This document shows positions 1 to 12,709 of a stretch of DNA of 64,000 nt, one piece after another. Source of the DNA: Combretum micranthum (taxonomy: Eukaryota > Streptophyta > Magnoliopsida > Myrtales > Combretaceae); NCBI GenBank assembly GCA_024138025.1, contig JAMXBD010000171.1, positions 1,178,001 through 1,242,000 on the forward strand, written 5' to 3'. Position 1 is the stretch's first letter. Each line of letters begins with the position of its first letter. A program made the position numbers and the translations under genes. A model generated the notes under the pieces. The model was not told the DNA's origin. It saw nothing but the letters and a program-made list of their open reading frames with translations, and ran no database searches.

Positions 1-624
1 TTTAACATTAACTTAATCAAGGTTCGACCCTCCAATCATATAATCCTGCATCTGGTCCTGATTAGGTGTGAATGACATTATAGATATACTCCAATATACA
101 TTTAATCCATTCAATCTCTACTATCACCCATGGCCAATTATTCTTCAATGCCCACATAGGACAGCTTGAGCCTCTACCATTTCAGCATCCATTACATCAT
201 CATTAAAAAAAAAAAGTATTTCCACCAATCAATTAACCTTTGAAATTTTGTATAATTAAAGCCATGTCATCAAAAGATCTATTTGCTTCTTTATAGAACT
301 AACATTGGGAATTTTCCACAAATCAACAAAAACATTAGACACAGCAATTACATTGCTATGAAATTGGCACAATGCAATGCCATGGAAACAAAGTCCTAAT
401 ATATCAACACATGCTTCCCTTCTCTCGGCTTAGCCGTCGTGAAGATGGGAACATTGCAACTGACCATGCCTACAATCGTATTTTTGGGAACTTGCTACGT
501 GTAAGTTACATGAAGCAAAAGCTTCAATTTCTACTAAAGTTTTGAATCTCTTGTTCATCGAAATGGGATTATGACTTTGGTTTTTGAAAATTGCTCTGCA
601 CCTCTCCTTCCAAATAAAGCCCAA
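1..624 (-). pseudogene. Decayed LINE (non-LTR retrotransposon) 3' region
   Basis: On the minus strand, 560-624 reads FIWKERCRAIFKNQSHNP, the Trp-rich linker that precedes the RNase H domain in plant L1-type LINEs. Further along the same strand, near 120-200, a frame reads DAEMVEAQAVL followed by a VIVE motif, as in the RVT_3 type RNase H domain. Stops and frameshifts separate the pieces, so this is a dead fragment cut by the window edge. Reverse transcriptase and poly-A tail are not visible. The assignment rests on these two short matches and is an inference. Confidence 0.42.
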
Positions 625-1512
625 AGACCATCATTAACCGAGTTCTGAGCATACAATAGCGATAACCAATAATAAAATAGGCCATCTACACAATAGGAGG
701 CAGCACCAGCACAGTAGCGCGCGGAAGCTTTAACTCCCAATGCGTGGCCTATGTTGGACAAAAAGTAGTAAACAAGCACTAACACACTCGACACCCATAC
801 CACAACAACATGAATCAACTTATTCGGCCTCTACAATAATAGGTAGGCGACTTGACACGCCCCGGAAGATACCCCAAATGTGGCAATCCGCCGCATATAA
901 TATTAAAGCTAATGAATGATAACCTTAGTCATGCAGGAGCTTCAATATCACATGCAAAGCATGCTTTCAAGATAGTAGAAGACTCACATGGGAATTACAT
1001 TTAAGTAGATAATAAAAGCATGTAAAAACTTATATAAATAAATATGGAATATTCATTGGATAATAATCTCTTATAATTTCTTGGGGGCATTTCCCCGTCT
1101 CAAATAGTCTTGATTTAGCTAAACAAGGGTGAACATAACTATAACATAAGCCTACTATAGAGATTTTCTTAGAAGTCTATGTTCAAAAATAAATACATAT
1201 AACTTCTCCCAAAAACTCCTAGTAGCTTTGGCTCACACCTGGCATACGGGGCTTCTCGGTGCCAACCATAGATAATCATACTGCAATAAAAAGCTATAGG
1301 GGTATAAGCAAATCTAGCTTAGTGAGACAATTCTCATCTATAAAACATTTCCATATATCAAACAAGTATTTAAATAATCATATGAGAATGCACCAATCAC
1401 ATGAATAAACAAATACACAAGATTAACCGAAAATCAAGTGTAGCATGGCTTTTACGCCCTCCATATCGGGGGTTGGGAGATTACAGGCCCATACGACTAT
1501 CAATATTTGCAG

Positions 1513-1588
1513 ACTTGCGGGCTCCTACTCGCCCTGTAGCCTTTCCGGCTCCTACTGGCCCATGTAGACTTTCCGGCTCCTACTAGCC
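1513..1588. repeat. Three-unit short tandem repeat inside solo LTR copy 1
   Basis: The motif GGCTCCTACT occurs at about 1520, 1547 and 1575, a period of 27-28 bp. It alternates with a diverged segment related to TGTAGACTTTCC. The second LTR carries the same array near 16330-16410 in inverse orientation, so the array belongs to the element family. Confidence 0.6.
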
Positions 1589-3438
1589 ACCACTACAACT
1601 TCCTCGTTTTCCTACACAAAGAATAGTAGTGAAATAAATGTGACCCACAAATATGATATGCATGTATCATTTTCAATATAAGTTTAACCAATAAATGTTG
1701 AGTTCAAGTTAAAGGCGATCAAAACAATATTCATCATATCAATACAAGAATCACAATTTATTTATCAATTCCTCTTTCGATATTCTTAACTTATATTCAA
1801 CCAATCATAAATTCAAATCACACGATATTTGTTCATTTATCTTTTCCTTATTTTCTAGTGCTACTACTTATAAGCACAAATAAAGAAATGTAACTTAGTA
1901 AAGGATTAACTCACTCCATGTCGGTAGCTCCTAATCGAAGTAATTTTTCGAGAAAGTGATCTCGGTTCTTTTTTCACCTAAACAAGATGAATTATCCACA
2001 ATGAGTCTTTCATAGAATTTCTATCTTTGAAAACTCTAAATCTATCTTAAAATCGTGGTAAAATCGGATTGGAGGAAATTCCAACTTAAAATGGCCATAA
2101 CTTGCTCATTTTAACTCAAAATTTCACATATTATGTATCGTTTTCTACCTACTCAAAAAAATCTATCTATTTCTAAAACTATTTTCATCAAACTAAGTCA
2201 TTTGGGTTCCGAAACAGTGGTGACCAGATTCACCACGAATTTTCACAAACTTGAATTCCTTCTTTTAACAAAAGCTCATTTCAAAGAGATAGATATTATA
2301 ATAGTTTGTAAAACCTTTGAAATGTATATACATATATTTATTGGCTCATATCAAATGAATGAAGTTAATGAAGTTGTCTCAAACCATAAATTTTTATAAA
2401 AGTAAAGTCTTCAAAAAAAATTAGGTCTTTTGAAAATTCTTCTTATTTTTTTAGAGAATATTTCAAGTTATGAATAACTTTCCTTTCCTTAGTCCTTTAA
2501 ATTTTCAAAGAATGATTTTATTTTCTAAGTTTCTAATACTTTTTGAAAATAACAACAATTCTATAGAAATAATTTCCTTGTTTCTTAAGATTATTCTATT
2601 TCCATGAAAGGAATTTCTTGTTTATCAAACTAGTATTGATGAAAAAGTGAAGTTTTAGTAAAACTTTTGTTTACTCAAGAAGTTCTTTCTATGTTGTATA
2701 TGTTTGTAAAAATTCCTATAAACTCCTCTAGATAAAAAAATAAAAAAAAATTTGTCAAGATAAATCCTTAGTTTTATGAAAAATCACTTCCCATTTTTAT
2801 TTCTAGAAAAGAATCTTTATTTTAAGAAAATCTTTCCTCATTTATCTTATTGAGACAAAATCATTATGTTCATGCATGAATATGCATCATAAAGCTATGA
2901 AAACATAAGGACACATAATAACTTAATGAAATAAGCTAGTACAGAAATAAATCAATTATTGGAACCTTAGCTTCATCAAGATATCCCGGGACTAAGAATA
3001 GACTAGTCTCATAAAGAAAAAGAAAATGTTTTAACTTGATGAGGACAAGTCTAAGACTAGAAGGACTAGTCTTAAAGATAACATGAAAGTAAATAAATTG
3101 CAAGGAAAGTAAATAAATTGCAAAACAAATGAGCTTATATGCTCTAAAAAATATATATAGCTACATAGATATATGTAGTTAAATATATGTGAAAGCAACA
3201 TAAAAGAAATTTGATTCATGAACAAAAACAAAGTATGAACCTATTGTTGCTTTCTTTAACCTTCATGGTTTGGAAAATACACACTAAGTCCATACTAAGT
3301 AGATGAACATAAAAAACTTGAATGATTATTACCTAAGAGAACTAAACTTGAGAGAGCTTTGGGAGAGAATTCTTGTAGAATTTTAGGAGAGTAATTTTAG
3401 TGTATGGAAGGTGTGAAAGAAGTGGAAGGAAGAGGGGG

Positions 3439-3446
3439 TATTTATA
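3439..3446 (-). promoter_or_regulatory. TATA box of solo LTR copy 1
   Basis: The minus strand reads CCTATAAATACCCCCTC followed by a pyrimidine-rich stretch, a good plant TATA context, and fixes the likely transcription sense of the LTR. In the second copy the matching site (about 14490-14500) reads TCTTAATTACCCCC, so the box is destroyed there. Confidence 0.45.
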
Positions 3447-4358
3447 GGAATATATGGGAGGAAATTTGTGTTAATTAAATAAATGAAAATTGAAACAAAT
3501 TGGAGAGAGAGGAGGGCATGGTCGGCGCACAATGAGAGTGTGTGAGGGAGAGAAATTTATTCTTTTGTATTTTTGTAAGTGAAAAGTAAGATATGAAATA
3601 TGTGAAGTTGTATTGGAAATGAAAATTGTAAGCATTAGAGGTATAGTTTGTAAGAGTAGGTTGTAAGAAAAAGTAGAGATAGATGAATAGTATAGAATAG
3701 TAGAAAATAGTGTAATGTAAAGTAAACATGACAATTTAAGTACCGGTAGTAAGAAAATATGCGTATAATTGCGATATCTGATATTTTTAGTTACCGAAAT
3801 ATTATGAAATTGATATTTTTGAAAACCTTATATTTTTACGGGTCTAACGGTATATTCAGAATATTTTTACTAATCTGAGCCCCGGGACACACTTTTCGAG
3901 AACTGTGTCCGGTTGTGCTCAAAACGAATCGCGGTTTAACTAATCTGATATTTTTAAGCTTTCACAGGTTATGACGAACTATTCTACATACTAATCTCTT
4001 ACTAACTTTCTTAGGATTGCTTAAACGGGAATGTCGGACTTAAATAGTTGCAAAACTCTAGGATTTTGTTGACTTTAGGATTCCGGTTGACTTTCTAATT
4101 AAGGTTTAAGCTTTAATTGATCACAAAACTTTGGGGGTTTACACGATCGACCAAGCATTAGTTGAGTGCTCAAATTACTAGAAAACTTATCAAGATCCTC
4201 ACTTACGAACAACTGAACAGGATGCCCATCTTCACCAAAACAGAGAGTAGATAGGGGGTTGACTCCAATTAACTCGGTTACGATAGCAAAAATTCATGGA
4301 AAACACCCAAGTAACCATGAAATCAAATACAAAATGCGGAATATGAATCGATGTTATA

Positions 4359-4579
4359 GGGTCTGTTTGAATGGTCTGTTTTTCATCTGTATCTATATCT
4401 TTTTCAAAATGATATGTAAAAATATATCTGATTTGCATCTATATTTTATATATATTTGATTTTTTGATGAGAACTATCAACTTTTTTTTATCTATATCTA
4501 TTTCTTGATAAATAATTTATTACAAAAAAGTTTGAAAAAAGTGTCTATATTTGCCCAAAAAAGCCAAACAAACAGACCC
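4359..4579. mobile_element. MITE, 221 bp, TA target site
   Basis: The ends are perfect inverted repeats: GGGTCTGTTTG at 4359-4369 and CAAACAGACCC at 4569-4579. A TA dinucleotide flanks each end. The interior is AT-rich and built of repeated 'tctatatct' type words, with no reading frame. Related sequence, rich in 'cagataca' words, occurs near 18180-18370, 27325-27540, 27770-27960 and 53620-53810. Confidence 0.6.
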
Positions 4580-5653
4580 TAAATTCCTTCTACCATTGCC
4601 TTGAGATACTTTGAATGATTTTGATATTGTGGGGAAAGATCTATTTGCTTCTTGTTTTCACATTGATGATGAAAAAAAGGACCTATACTTTCTTAATTTT
4701 ATTCCATACAATACAATGGTATAAAAATCGAACGATAATAATTAAGATATCAAATGTCTTATTTTGTTTGGTTATATATAACGTGCTACCATCAAATACG
4801 TTTAGTGGGTAGTGACCACTTATTAGATAGTGGATAACATTTAATAGGTCAAAAATCTTATCTTAAATAGATACTTATTAATCATAAGTATTTACATTCT
4901 CCGACATAGTCCATACATTCAAATAATCATTATCTCCAGACCCAATAAAACTAAAATCAAAAATAAAATACATGAAGCATGATGATAGATCTGTAGATGA
5001 AGTATTATCTTCCATGTATTACAATGTATTATATTCCTCATTCTATATATTGCCACATTACTATTTAAATGAATGAAGCTCATGTTTATTCCTCGTCATA
5101 GCAAATATATTTTCTGACAATACATTATATTTTCCCATTCTATATACGATGACATTAATTTTTGAAAAAGAGGGCTTAAAAAACTCCCAACCCCAAATTT
5201 TTCATTTTTTAATTAAACTAATATATTAGAGATATAAAAGAAGAAGATAATGATGGACTTACCTCCACTTAATATTTTAAAGGAGAGGTCACTCTAAGAT
5301 GAATGGCTGAAAGATCAGATGTTGGAGATAACCATTGAAAATCGTTCTTGACGATATGACAACTTATACTTAATTTTCCTCTTTTTTATTAATAAAATTG
5401 GCTTGAGACTAAACTTAGAGAAGTCTTTAAGGCTTTTGAAAAATAAAGAAAGCACATTTTTACAAAAGAGGCCATATTCTTAAGAAATAAGTTTAATCTT
5501 TTTTAAATCCTCTTAGGAGTTATTAGGTTTCAATCTTTTGATATAAATTTGAATCCCAAGACTTATGAAGCCTAAATCCGATTAAGGTAACTTTTTTAAT
5601 TCTACTTTTTTTCTTACAAGACAACTAAGTAAGACGACAGTGAAAAACCAATC

Positions 5654-5684
<31 letters not shown>

Positions 5685-6840
5685 GTAGCGAGAAAACGTG
5701 CCTTATCCTATTATGTATAACCAGCTCCTTCATCTCTACTCAACGAAACTATGTCAAGAATTTATGTAATTGCGCTTTTACTTCCTAAAGATAGCTCCAA
5801 TCCAAAGCCGGACTAAGGCTACCGGCGTTGAGACCAAAAGCCATTAGCGTTGAGCATATAAACCGCCAGCATATAACCGCGTAACAATTAAGTCGAGAGC
5901 ATGACGAATCATGCTGGCGTAACAATTAAGCCAAGAGCAACACGAATCCAAAGTTGGCTTCAAGGTTACCAACTTTCTACCTTAGGCCACCGACCTACCT
6001 TGACAAAGCTACTAGCTTTATACCACCTTATGTTTCACACAGCTTTTAATTTATTTGTATTATATTTTCTTTTCTTCAAACTATAAATAGTCTTTTAAGA
6101 CTGAGGTAAAAAAACTCATATTTTTATACTTTGAAATATAATTGTGAGAATTTCTACTGAAGATTGTATGTTTGAAATCATTTGTGTATTTTAAAAATCA
6201 TCTGGTGATTTGATTTATGTTTTACACTTTTAACTCGTAAGATTCACCTATACAAATACTCATTCAATGGATTTTACCTGGATTTAAGAATAATTTTTTA
6301 CCAAAATAACATTAATAATATATTTGAACACAACATCTTACCTGCTTTGAATAGAAAACAAATTGTGATCCTCCATTCATCGGGTAATCGTGCAATGTTG
6401 AATCACCTCGTGATTCTCTTTAGCCTTTCCTAAGCCTATAAGCTCTCGGATTCAAGTCACGAATGCGGTAGATAAGGGATCTGATCCTCTTTGATGTTTC
6501 TAGTTACTATGCCATAATCTAAAGGGTTAATTACAAAATCTTAACTACGTTATCACAACAGTTCTTCAATCACTTTGATTAGTCTATTTCAGTTACATTG
6601 CCTCACCTTCTTCGTTAGTCTAAAAAAAATCAATGAAAAGTTTAAGTGATTCCAACAATGGCTGTCCGCACAAGGACAAACCACGGACTGCAGCACAAAA
6701 GCCATTGGACAATTAGTCAACCCAGTTTCACAAAAAAGAGAGGAGGAAAAGAAAAGGTCGGTGGTTACTACAGATTTTATAAACAGCAACTTTAAAGCAT
6801 ATTGTCATTGCAAGATTTGCCATCATTTTATGCTGATTAA
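4580..6840. other. Intergenic, no gene seen
   Basis: AT-rich sequence between the MITE and the 3' end of RPB3. It contains a TA/TATG microsatellite at about 5655-5690. Short open frames here have no recognisable product. Confidence 0.6.
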
Positions 6841-6895
6841 TCAACCCCCACGCATGTGTGCACCCAATTCCCCAAATTGATCGTCAGCTTCAACT
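6841..6895 (-). other. Displaced RPB3 C-terminal tail after a 2-nt deletion
   Basis: After GAGGAC the minus strand reads A GTT GAA GCT GAC..., which encodes [17 protein letters not shown] and a TGA at 6843-6841. It lies one frame away from the open exon. The simplest change is loss of one AC dinucleotide from GACACAGTT. The tail has no stop or other decay, so the event is recent or an assembly error. Confidence 0.8.
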
Positions 6896-9800
6896 GTCCT
6901 CTGACAAACGAACAGCATCCAGTTTCTGTTTCAGGACTTCTATGGCATTCAGCAACATCTGGGAAGCTTTAATTGCACCTGTAGATTCAACTGTAAAAAC
7001 AAAGCTATCTTCCTTGGCATATATCTCCACAAGGCCAGGTTTTCCCATAGCATCAGATTTCTTGATTACTTCATCATCATAAGTGTATGCCTCAGGATCG
7101 ACCACCACAACCTAAGAGATACAAAAGAATGAAGGAACCAGTTAAAAGACAGAACTCAGCAGCTAAGAGATATATCAGGGAACCAGGCAAAACAAATCTT
7201 AAAAGAAGAAATGAGAAAATAACATTTAACAAGCTCTTGTCATCCTTGCAATTGAAGATGCACCACAAATATACTGACATGTCATTGCCCATCCATGACA
7301 TCTAAAGCCAATGTATAATATCTACTTTATTCATTACCTAGGTTTCCACAAAATCACACGAATGGAATGAACTATGATTCAATTACTATTCAAGCAGCAA
7401 AAATGCATCCATAAAAAATCGACTCATCTTAGAATCACACCCGATAAAAGAGTCCAACTTCATATAAAGCCACACGAAAATTGTTACAACGCACCAGTCA
7501 AAAAATCATTCCTTTTCAGCATGTTTATAAGCGCCAGAGGAAGAAAGAGTGAAGCTCTTTTGTTTTGTGTTAGGGCTGTTAGTAATATTTGTCTGTTACT
7601 TAATGTTTTTGTATTTGCAGTCTTATATGTCTAGTGGAGTGCACGTGATATTGTTATAAGTGTTAGTGTGTTAATAAGCCATGTGGCATGGCATAAAAAG
7701 TTAAGAATGATTGTTGTTATGTTGTGTCCAGCTGTAATAAAAAGAGAAAAATAGGGAATTATCAGTTATGTAACTGTCATGTAACCAACATGTTACCAAT
7801 GTATTTAAAAAGTGAATGAATAAGAAAGAGGGCAGACTTGATTTTCCCAAAATTTATCTTATTTCAAGAGATCATTGGGTTCTCTCTAACGAGACAAAAT
7901 TCCAATTACAACATAGGTAGAAAAAGTAAAACTTCTAATTGATCCTATAACAGAAATTCCATGCTTTTCCTTCCAATTAGCACTTATGAATGACCATGCA
8001 AGTTGATTTTAGTAATCTTTTTACAAGTCCAAGGCAACCACACTACGCAGCATATCACCCACATTGCACAATTGCTAATTACTAAGGTAAGAGAGCCAAA
8101 CCCAGTATCATCTCACATTCCCACCTTAGAATTACTACAGAGCCACAAGTAACTACATGTTTCAGTAAAATATAAGCATACTTTGGCTCATACGCCTCTT
8201 AACAATCAATTTTTACCCAAAACCATTACAGCTGCAAGATTTCACTGTCCAAAAGCAAGCATTCCACCATACACACCACAAGAATGACAATAACGCTGCA
8301 TCACTGTCAAACAATTAGGCAGTGGAGTAGCCTATTGAGTAGCACACACTCATTCTATAGGATTTTTGCTTTTTATCAAAGATAGAATGAGCTTGTTATC
8401 AGAAGCCACTTACAAGCAAAGCAAAGATAGTCCCATATTGCTCATTAAAGCCACTGCACCATTAAGTTCATTTGTGGTTCAAGTTTTTAGCACTCCACTA
8501 TGATAGCTCCAATTGCATGGAAAGCAGATATTTAGATGAAATCAAATCAATTCCACCACCAAACTGAATTCCTCTAATTCGAATTTACTTTGTTCAAGGG
8601 TTTTCAAGTACTATACTTCGATACATGACCATAACACCATCGTCTTCTATAGTGCATTACAATAATCCACACCATACATCAACACGAGATTATATCTGGA
8701 GTGTGCTTCTGTATTTGTCACTGCTGTCTTCACAATAACAATCTACCCACTTCATCATATTCAACTCTGACAAGAACATATCGATATATAGAATTATATC
8801 TAAGATCAAATGCTAATAACATGGAAGATGGTGTTGCTTCAAGATCAAAGTAAGGCACCAAATACTTAAACAGATGCAATTGTGCAACCAGAAAAGCAAA
8901 TTGGTTTAGCCAATTGGCTACAGGCAATATAAATCATAACTCCTAAGCCCAAAAGCCATTAAAAATAAATAAATGAAAGAAGGTAAAAACCAAAGTACAA
9001 TTGATAATAGAACACTGGATCAATGCAAGGTTCCAGTGTGCTATTGCTCCAGGAAACCAGTAGATCAATTTGAAAGTGAAAGGACAACCAACCTGCTGGG
9101 TATTTGGATCAATATCAAATACTTTAGTTGGACTGCTTTCTACCCAAGCTTGTTTCTCCTCGAGGCTCAAGGTTTCCATCAGCTCCTCATCGATGTGTAT
9201 ATCTGGTTCATACATAAAAGTCACTGTGGCCGCTGGTGACCACTTTGCATGGTCTTTTCCAATTCCTTTTCTGGCTATTGCTCTCAATCTCAGTTCCTGT
9301 CCTCGACGAAGCTTCACAATGATAATTCCCCTACATATAGAGTACATCATGTCACACCAGTACCCATAAAAAACATCAAAGTAATAACAATTTAAATTCA
9401 GGGATCCTCTTGCCACAAAAAAGAAAATTAGGAAGTTCGTCCAATTATAATTGTGCCCCATTAACCCAAAAAATAAGGATTTCTATAGGGTACTTTGTCA
9501 TAGGGAAATTAAGTCACATACAAAAGAGCAATAGTGACCCTGAGTCCATTTGCTTAAAATAAGGGACAGAAGCTGCAGACCTTCCTTTAGCACCAACTAT
9601 GACTTAAAATAACACATCATCTACATAACGAGTACTTGCACCAGAACTTCCTTGGATTGCAAGTCTTTTTCAATCACCAAATATACGTATCAACAAACTG
9701 CCCAAGCCAATAAATAGATGATTTCTAAGCTTACCCAAAAGTATGATTACATGACATCAGAACAGATCATCAGCATGACGATACAAGCCATGCAAGCAAT

Positions 9801-10711
9801 GCATTACCAGTAGACTCGTAAAAAGAATGCAACCACAAGCTTTACAACCATCAGTAACATCCAAGTTCGGTTCAATTAGTTCGCTAGGCAAGTAAATAAG
9901 TAGATAAAACGATGTCTTCACAACAAAACAAAAGCACAAAAAAACCACCGGAAACCAGTATCAACTACTTTGTTTCATCCCAAAAAACAGACTACACACA
10001 AGCACAAGGATTCTTACCATACCAACTCGTAATGTAGTAGCTTTTAGGGTTTATATCATCTCTGAACCGTTCGACTATTTAATTGCAAAAACAGCCAAAA
10101 CTTAGTCACATTATCCAAAACCCTAAAGCCCGCAAGCAGCAGAGTTCTTGGCAATGTGAATAATACATGAAATCAATTGATAAGATATGGTTCCAAACCC
10201 TAATCCAAATATACAAACAAAAAATGCAAATTAATCACCAACAAATGCAAGTAAAAAGGAAGTACCTCTGCTCGGAGGAATCGTAACCAGCATTATCGGA
10301 GAAATCGACAGGAACAACCGTATGGTCCGAACTAATCAAGTCCTTACTGGTAACATCCAAAGTTTGGTCGGTCATACACTTAGCTCTGAGATGAAACTCG
10401 ACGGAGCAAAACTCGCACTGCCCATCTCCATCACAAGCGTCGCAGTCACGCGAGAAACGCATCCCCATAGCGCGCTCGCTTGTGAGTGGGATGAGACCGA
10501 GACGGTGGGCAATGAACTCGTCGTTGAGTACTGAAGAGTTCACTTCGATTTCTACGAGGTCTATTGCTATCGTGGGTACTTCTGCTATCATGACGCGCCG
10601 AAGCGCGTTGGCCATGCTGGCTTCCGTGTCCCGGAGCTCGAATTTGAGGTAGTCATCTTTCATTTCACGGATTTTTATCTTTGGGAAACGCTGGTAGGAG
10701 GCGCCGTCCAT
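6890..10711 (-). CDS. NRPB3: RNA polymerase II subunit RPB3 (3 exons, frameshifted C-terminus)
   Basis: Third-largest subunit of nuclear RNA polymerase II. With RPB11 it forms the alpha-like heterodimer on which the enzyme assembles. Exons: 10711-10266, 9330-9093, 7111-6890, all with GT-AG introns (935 and 1981 bp) and consistent phase, giving 301 aa. The start [16 protein letters not shown] is the family start; an in-frame ATG at 10858 would add 49 residues but lies in a CT-rich leader. The RpoA-type N-terminal dimerisation segment spans roughly residues 10-50. A zinc loop has C90-X2-C93-X5-C99-X2-C102. The insert and C-terminal dimerisation strands follow ([32 protein letters not shown]). 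The frame stops right after RLSEDS, whereas the plant family is about 319 aa and continues [17 protein letters not shown]. That tail is encoded immediately downstream in another frame. Identification is near certain; whether the frameshift is real is not. Confidence 0.93.
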
Positions 10712-10889
10712 GTTTGGAGTGCAGAGGAGAGGGAGAGAGCGAAGAGAGCGAGAGAGAGCGAAAGGAAGGGGCAGGGCCAGAATGCAGTGAGTGAGGAAGA
10801 GGGTTTTGACTTTTAAATTTGAGGTTTGGCCTTCAGCTTCAACAAAGACAAAGGCCATGGTGGCAATTGTGATACGTAGCAGTACCAGT

Positions 10890-12010
10890 CGGTGTTGTTA
10901 CCCATACGCAACCAAACTGAACCGGACCAGAAAATATGGTTATTTTATATTTTAATCCGCTTGCGGTTTATTTAAAAGTCTAACCGGTTATGGTTTGGTT
11001 AAGAAGGTTAAACTAAATCAAATCCTTTGAACTCAAAACAAACCGCTTCACATTAAAAAAAATTTAAAAATAAAAAATAAGAGTCATTTTATTTATTTAC
11101 AACTCTTAAACATTAAATATTATGATCACATGTGGCATTTCACTCTGATATAATGTATATATATAATATGTTATAATAGACTTGAAATGAAATCACAATT
11201 TGAATTCTAATAACATTTTTGCGTTTAGATGTATCTTTGTAAAAGAATTGAGTAAGATTTCAATTTATAAATTTATTAGGAGAAATTGTAATTTCATTCC
11301 AATTTATGAAATGTAATTTGCATTTTTAATTACATTAATGTTATTTATAATTTTAAACGCGTGATATATATTTCGTGTTATATATTTTACACAATATATC
11401 ATTACATGTATTATATATCTAATAATATTAAACAAACAATCTTTTACTCATCTCAAAACTTTCACAGTATGTTTTCCTATTTTATTAATTCTAAATTCTT
11501 CTTAAAACTAGTTGACATCATCAAATTAAAATAAAGTGTTATAATTGAATTTAGGAATACACAATAATTTAATTAGTACCACGGAAACTCAAATATGCTA
11601 TAAGGGAAAAATATTACAAAATAATCATTGAATTAATGTGAAAGAATGATTTTCCTTAGTTAGTGTTATAGATTTATTAAGAATATATGTTACTTTAGAT
11701 TCACATCAAAAAATATTTTTAGGACTAGATTATATATATATATATATAATTATCAAATACACGATTTGATATAATGATAAGTAACTTTAATTCTTGAGCA
11801 ACGTTACTCAATTTAAATATCTTTTTTTTTAGAACTCAAATAACTATTAATAATATTTGTTGAAACTAAATGCATTTAAAAATGGTTCAAACTGAACTAT
11901 ATTTGAAGCGGTTTGGTTCAAAACCTAAACAATCAAAAGTGGTTCAGTTTATTAAGGGTTTAAACCGAACTGTTTCAAATGCGGTTTGGTTCGGTTCATA
12001 TTATATCATT
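10890..12010. mobile_element. Probable hAT/Mutator-type non-autonomous element next to the RPB3 promoter
   Basis: A perfect 9-bp direct repeat AGTACCAGT lies at 10881-10889 and 12011-12019. The enclosed 1.1 kb has complementary end regions rich in GAACCGAACC-like words: AACCAAACTGAACCGG near 10905, and GGTTTGGTTCGGTTC near 11983 as its inverse. The core is AT-rich without a frame. The extreme termini do not form a clean inverted repeat, so the superfamily is uncertain. The left border lies about 180 bp upstream of the RPB3 ATG. Confidence 0.5.
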
Positions 12011-12019
12011 AGTACCAGT

Positions 12020-12709
12020 ACTAGTGCCAGATTATATCATTAATGCCACTTGCATGTGTGATAAAAATAAATAAATAAATTTTGGCTCGCTTGATAAACA
12101 AGGTAAATATTTTTATCATACTTCAGTTATTTTGGCTCAAAACGAGTCATTCTACTTACCTATCCCAATCAACCCATCTATATATTTTTATGGGCTAAAC
12201 AAGTAAAATTGACTCGTACAACTCATTTACACAAAGTGGCAAAAAAAAAAAAAAACCATTTGCACATATTAATTATTAGTTTTATTATTATTTTAATTAC
12301 TTACATATAACAATAAGTTTTTTTAAATAATTTATTAGATATCATATTTTGTTTAAAATAATAAATATATACTTAAAAAATGTTATAATACAAGTTTAAA
12401 CTTAAATATAAAAGTGTCAAGAATAATGTTACATTAATAGCCACTCTTCTACTATTTTTATTTTCTTATACAATTGAACTAGCAGGTTAACCTACTCAAT
12501 TACCATGCCAGCCCACTTTAGACCGTAAGTTAAACGATTAGCTAAAATTTGTCTAGTTTTAAAATGGTGAAAAAAGTTTACCCTAACTTGTTTTTAAACA
12601 TAGGTTAAACATACTAACCCATAGGTCAAAACCCATCTGTGGAGCTCTAGTAATTACTCACTAAATAGCAATTTTGTATTAATTAATTAAACAAAATTAC
12701 AATGACACC
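12020..12709. other. Intergenic, AT-rich, possible decayed MITE
   Basis: No gene seen. Words such as 'actcgtacaactcatttac' and 'cccataggtcaaaacccatc' resemble the GGGTY-rich ends of plant hAT MITEs. Matched ends or a target duplication could not be found. Confidence 0.35.

Larger units (their letters stand above)
853..4143 (-). mobile_element. Solo LTR, about 3.3 kb (copy 1 of an inverted pair)
   Basis: The block is the reverse complement of 13811-17040 over its whole length. Read on the minus strand it starts TGTAAACCCCC or close to it and ends GGGGCGTGTCA, the TG...CA form of an LTR. Flanks are CGACT (848-852) and CGATC (4144-4148), a decayed 5-bp target duplication that matches at only 3 of 5 bases. 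No primer-binding site, polypurine tract or gag-pol reading frame lies next to it, so it is best read as a solo LTR left by LTR-LTR recombination. Minus-strand sense is suggested by a TATAAATA box about 700 bp from the 5' end, implying a short U3 and a very long R/U5. Open frames inside it are non-coding shadows. Confidence 0.72.

Noticed and set aside
3471..3734. Two overlapping 84-87 codon frames on the minus strand
   Set aside because: They fall in the pyrimidine-rich U3 region of a solo LTR; codon content reflects simple sequence (Tyr, Phe, Ser, Leu).
7568..7913. Possible Copia-type solo LTR in RPB3 intron 2 (TGTTAGGG... to ...TTACAACA, with a TGTATTTAAAAAG site)
   Set aside because: No pair of flanking bases around any TG...CA choice gives a target duplication, and no second copy is in the window. 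It remains only a resemblance.
8943..9461. 172-codon frame read as one protein
   Set aside because: Only its middle part is RPB3 exon 2; both ends read into introns past clear GT and AG sites.
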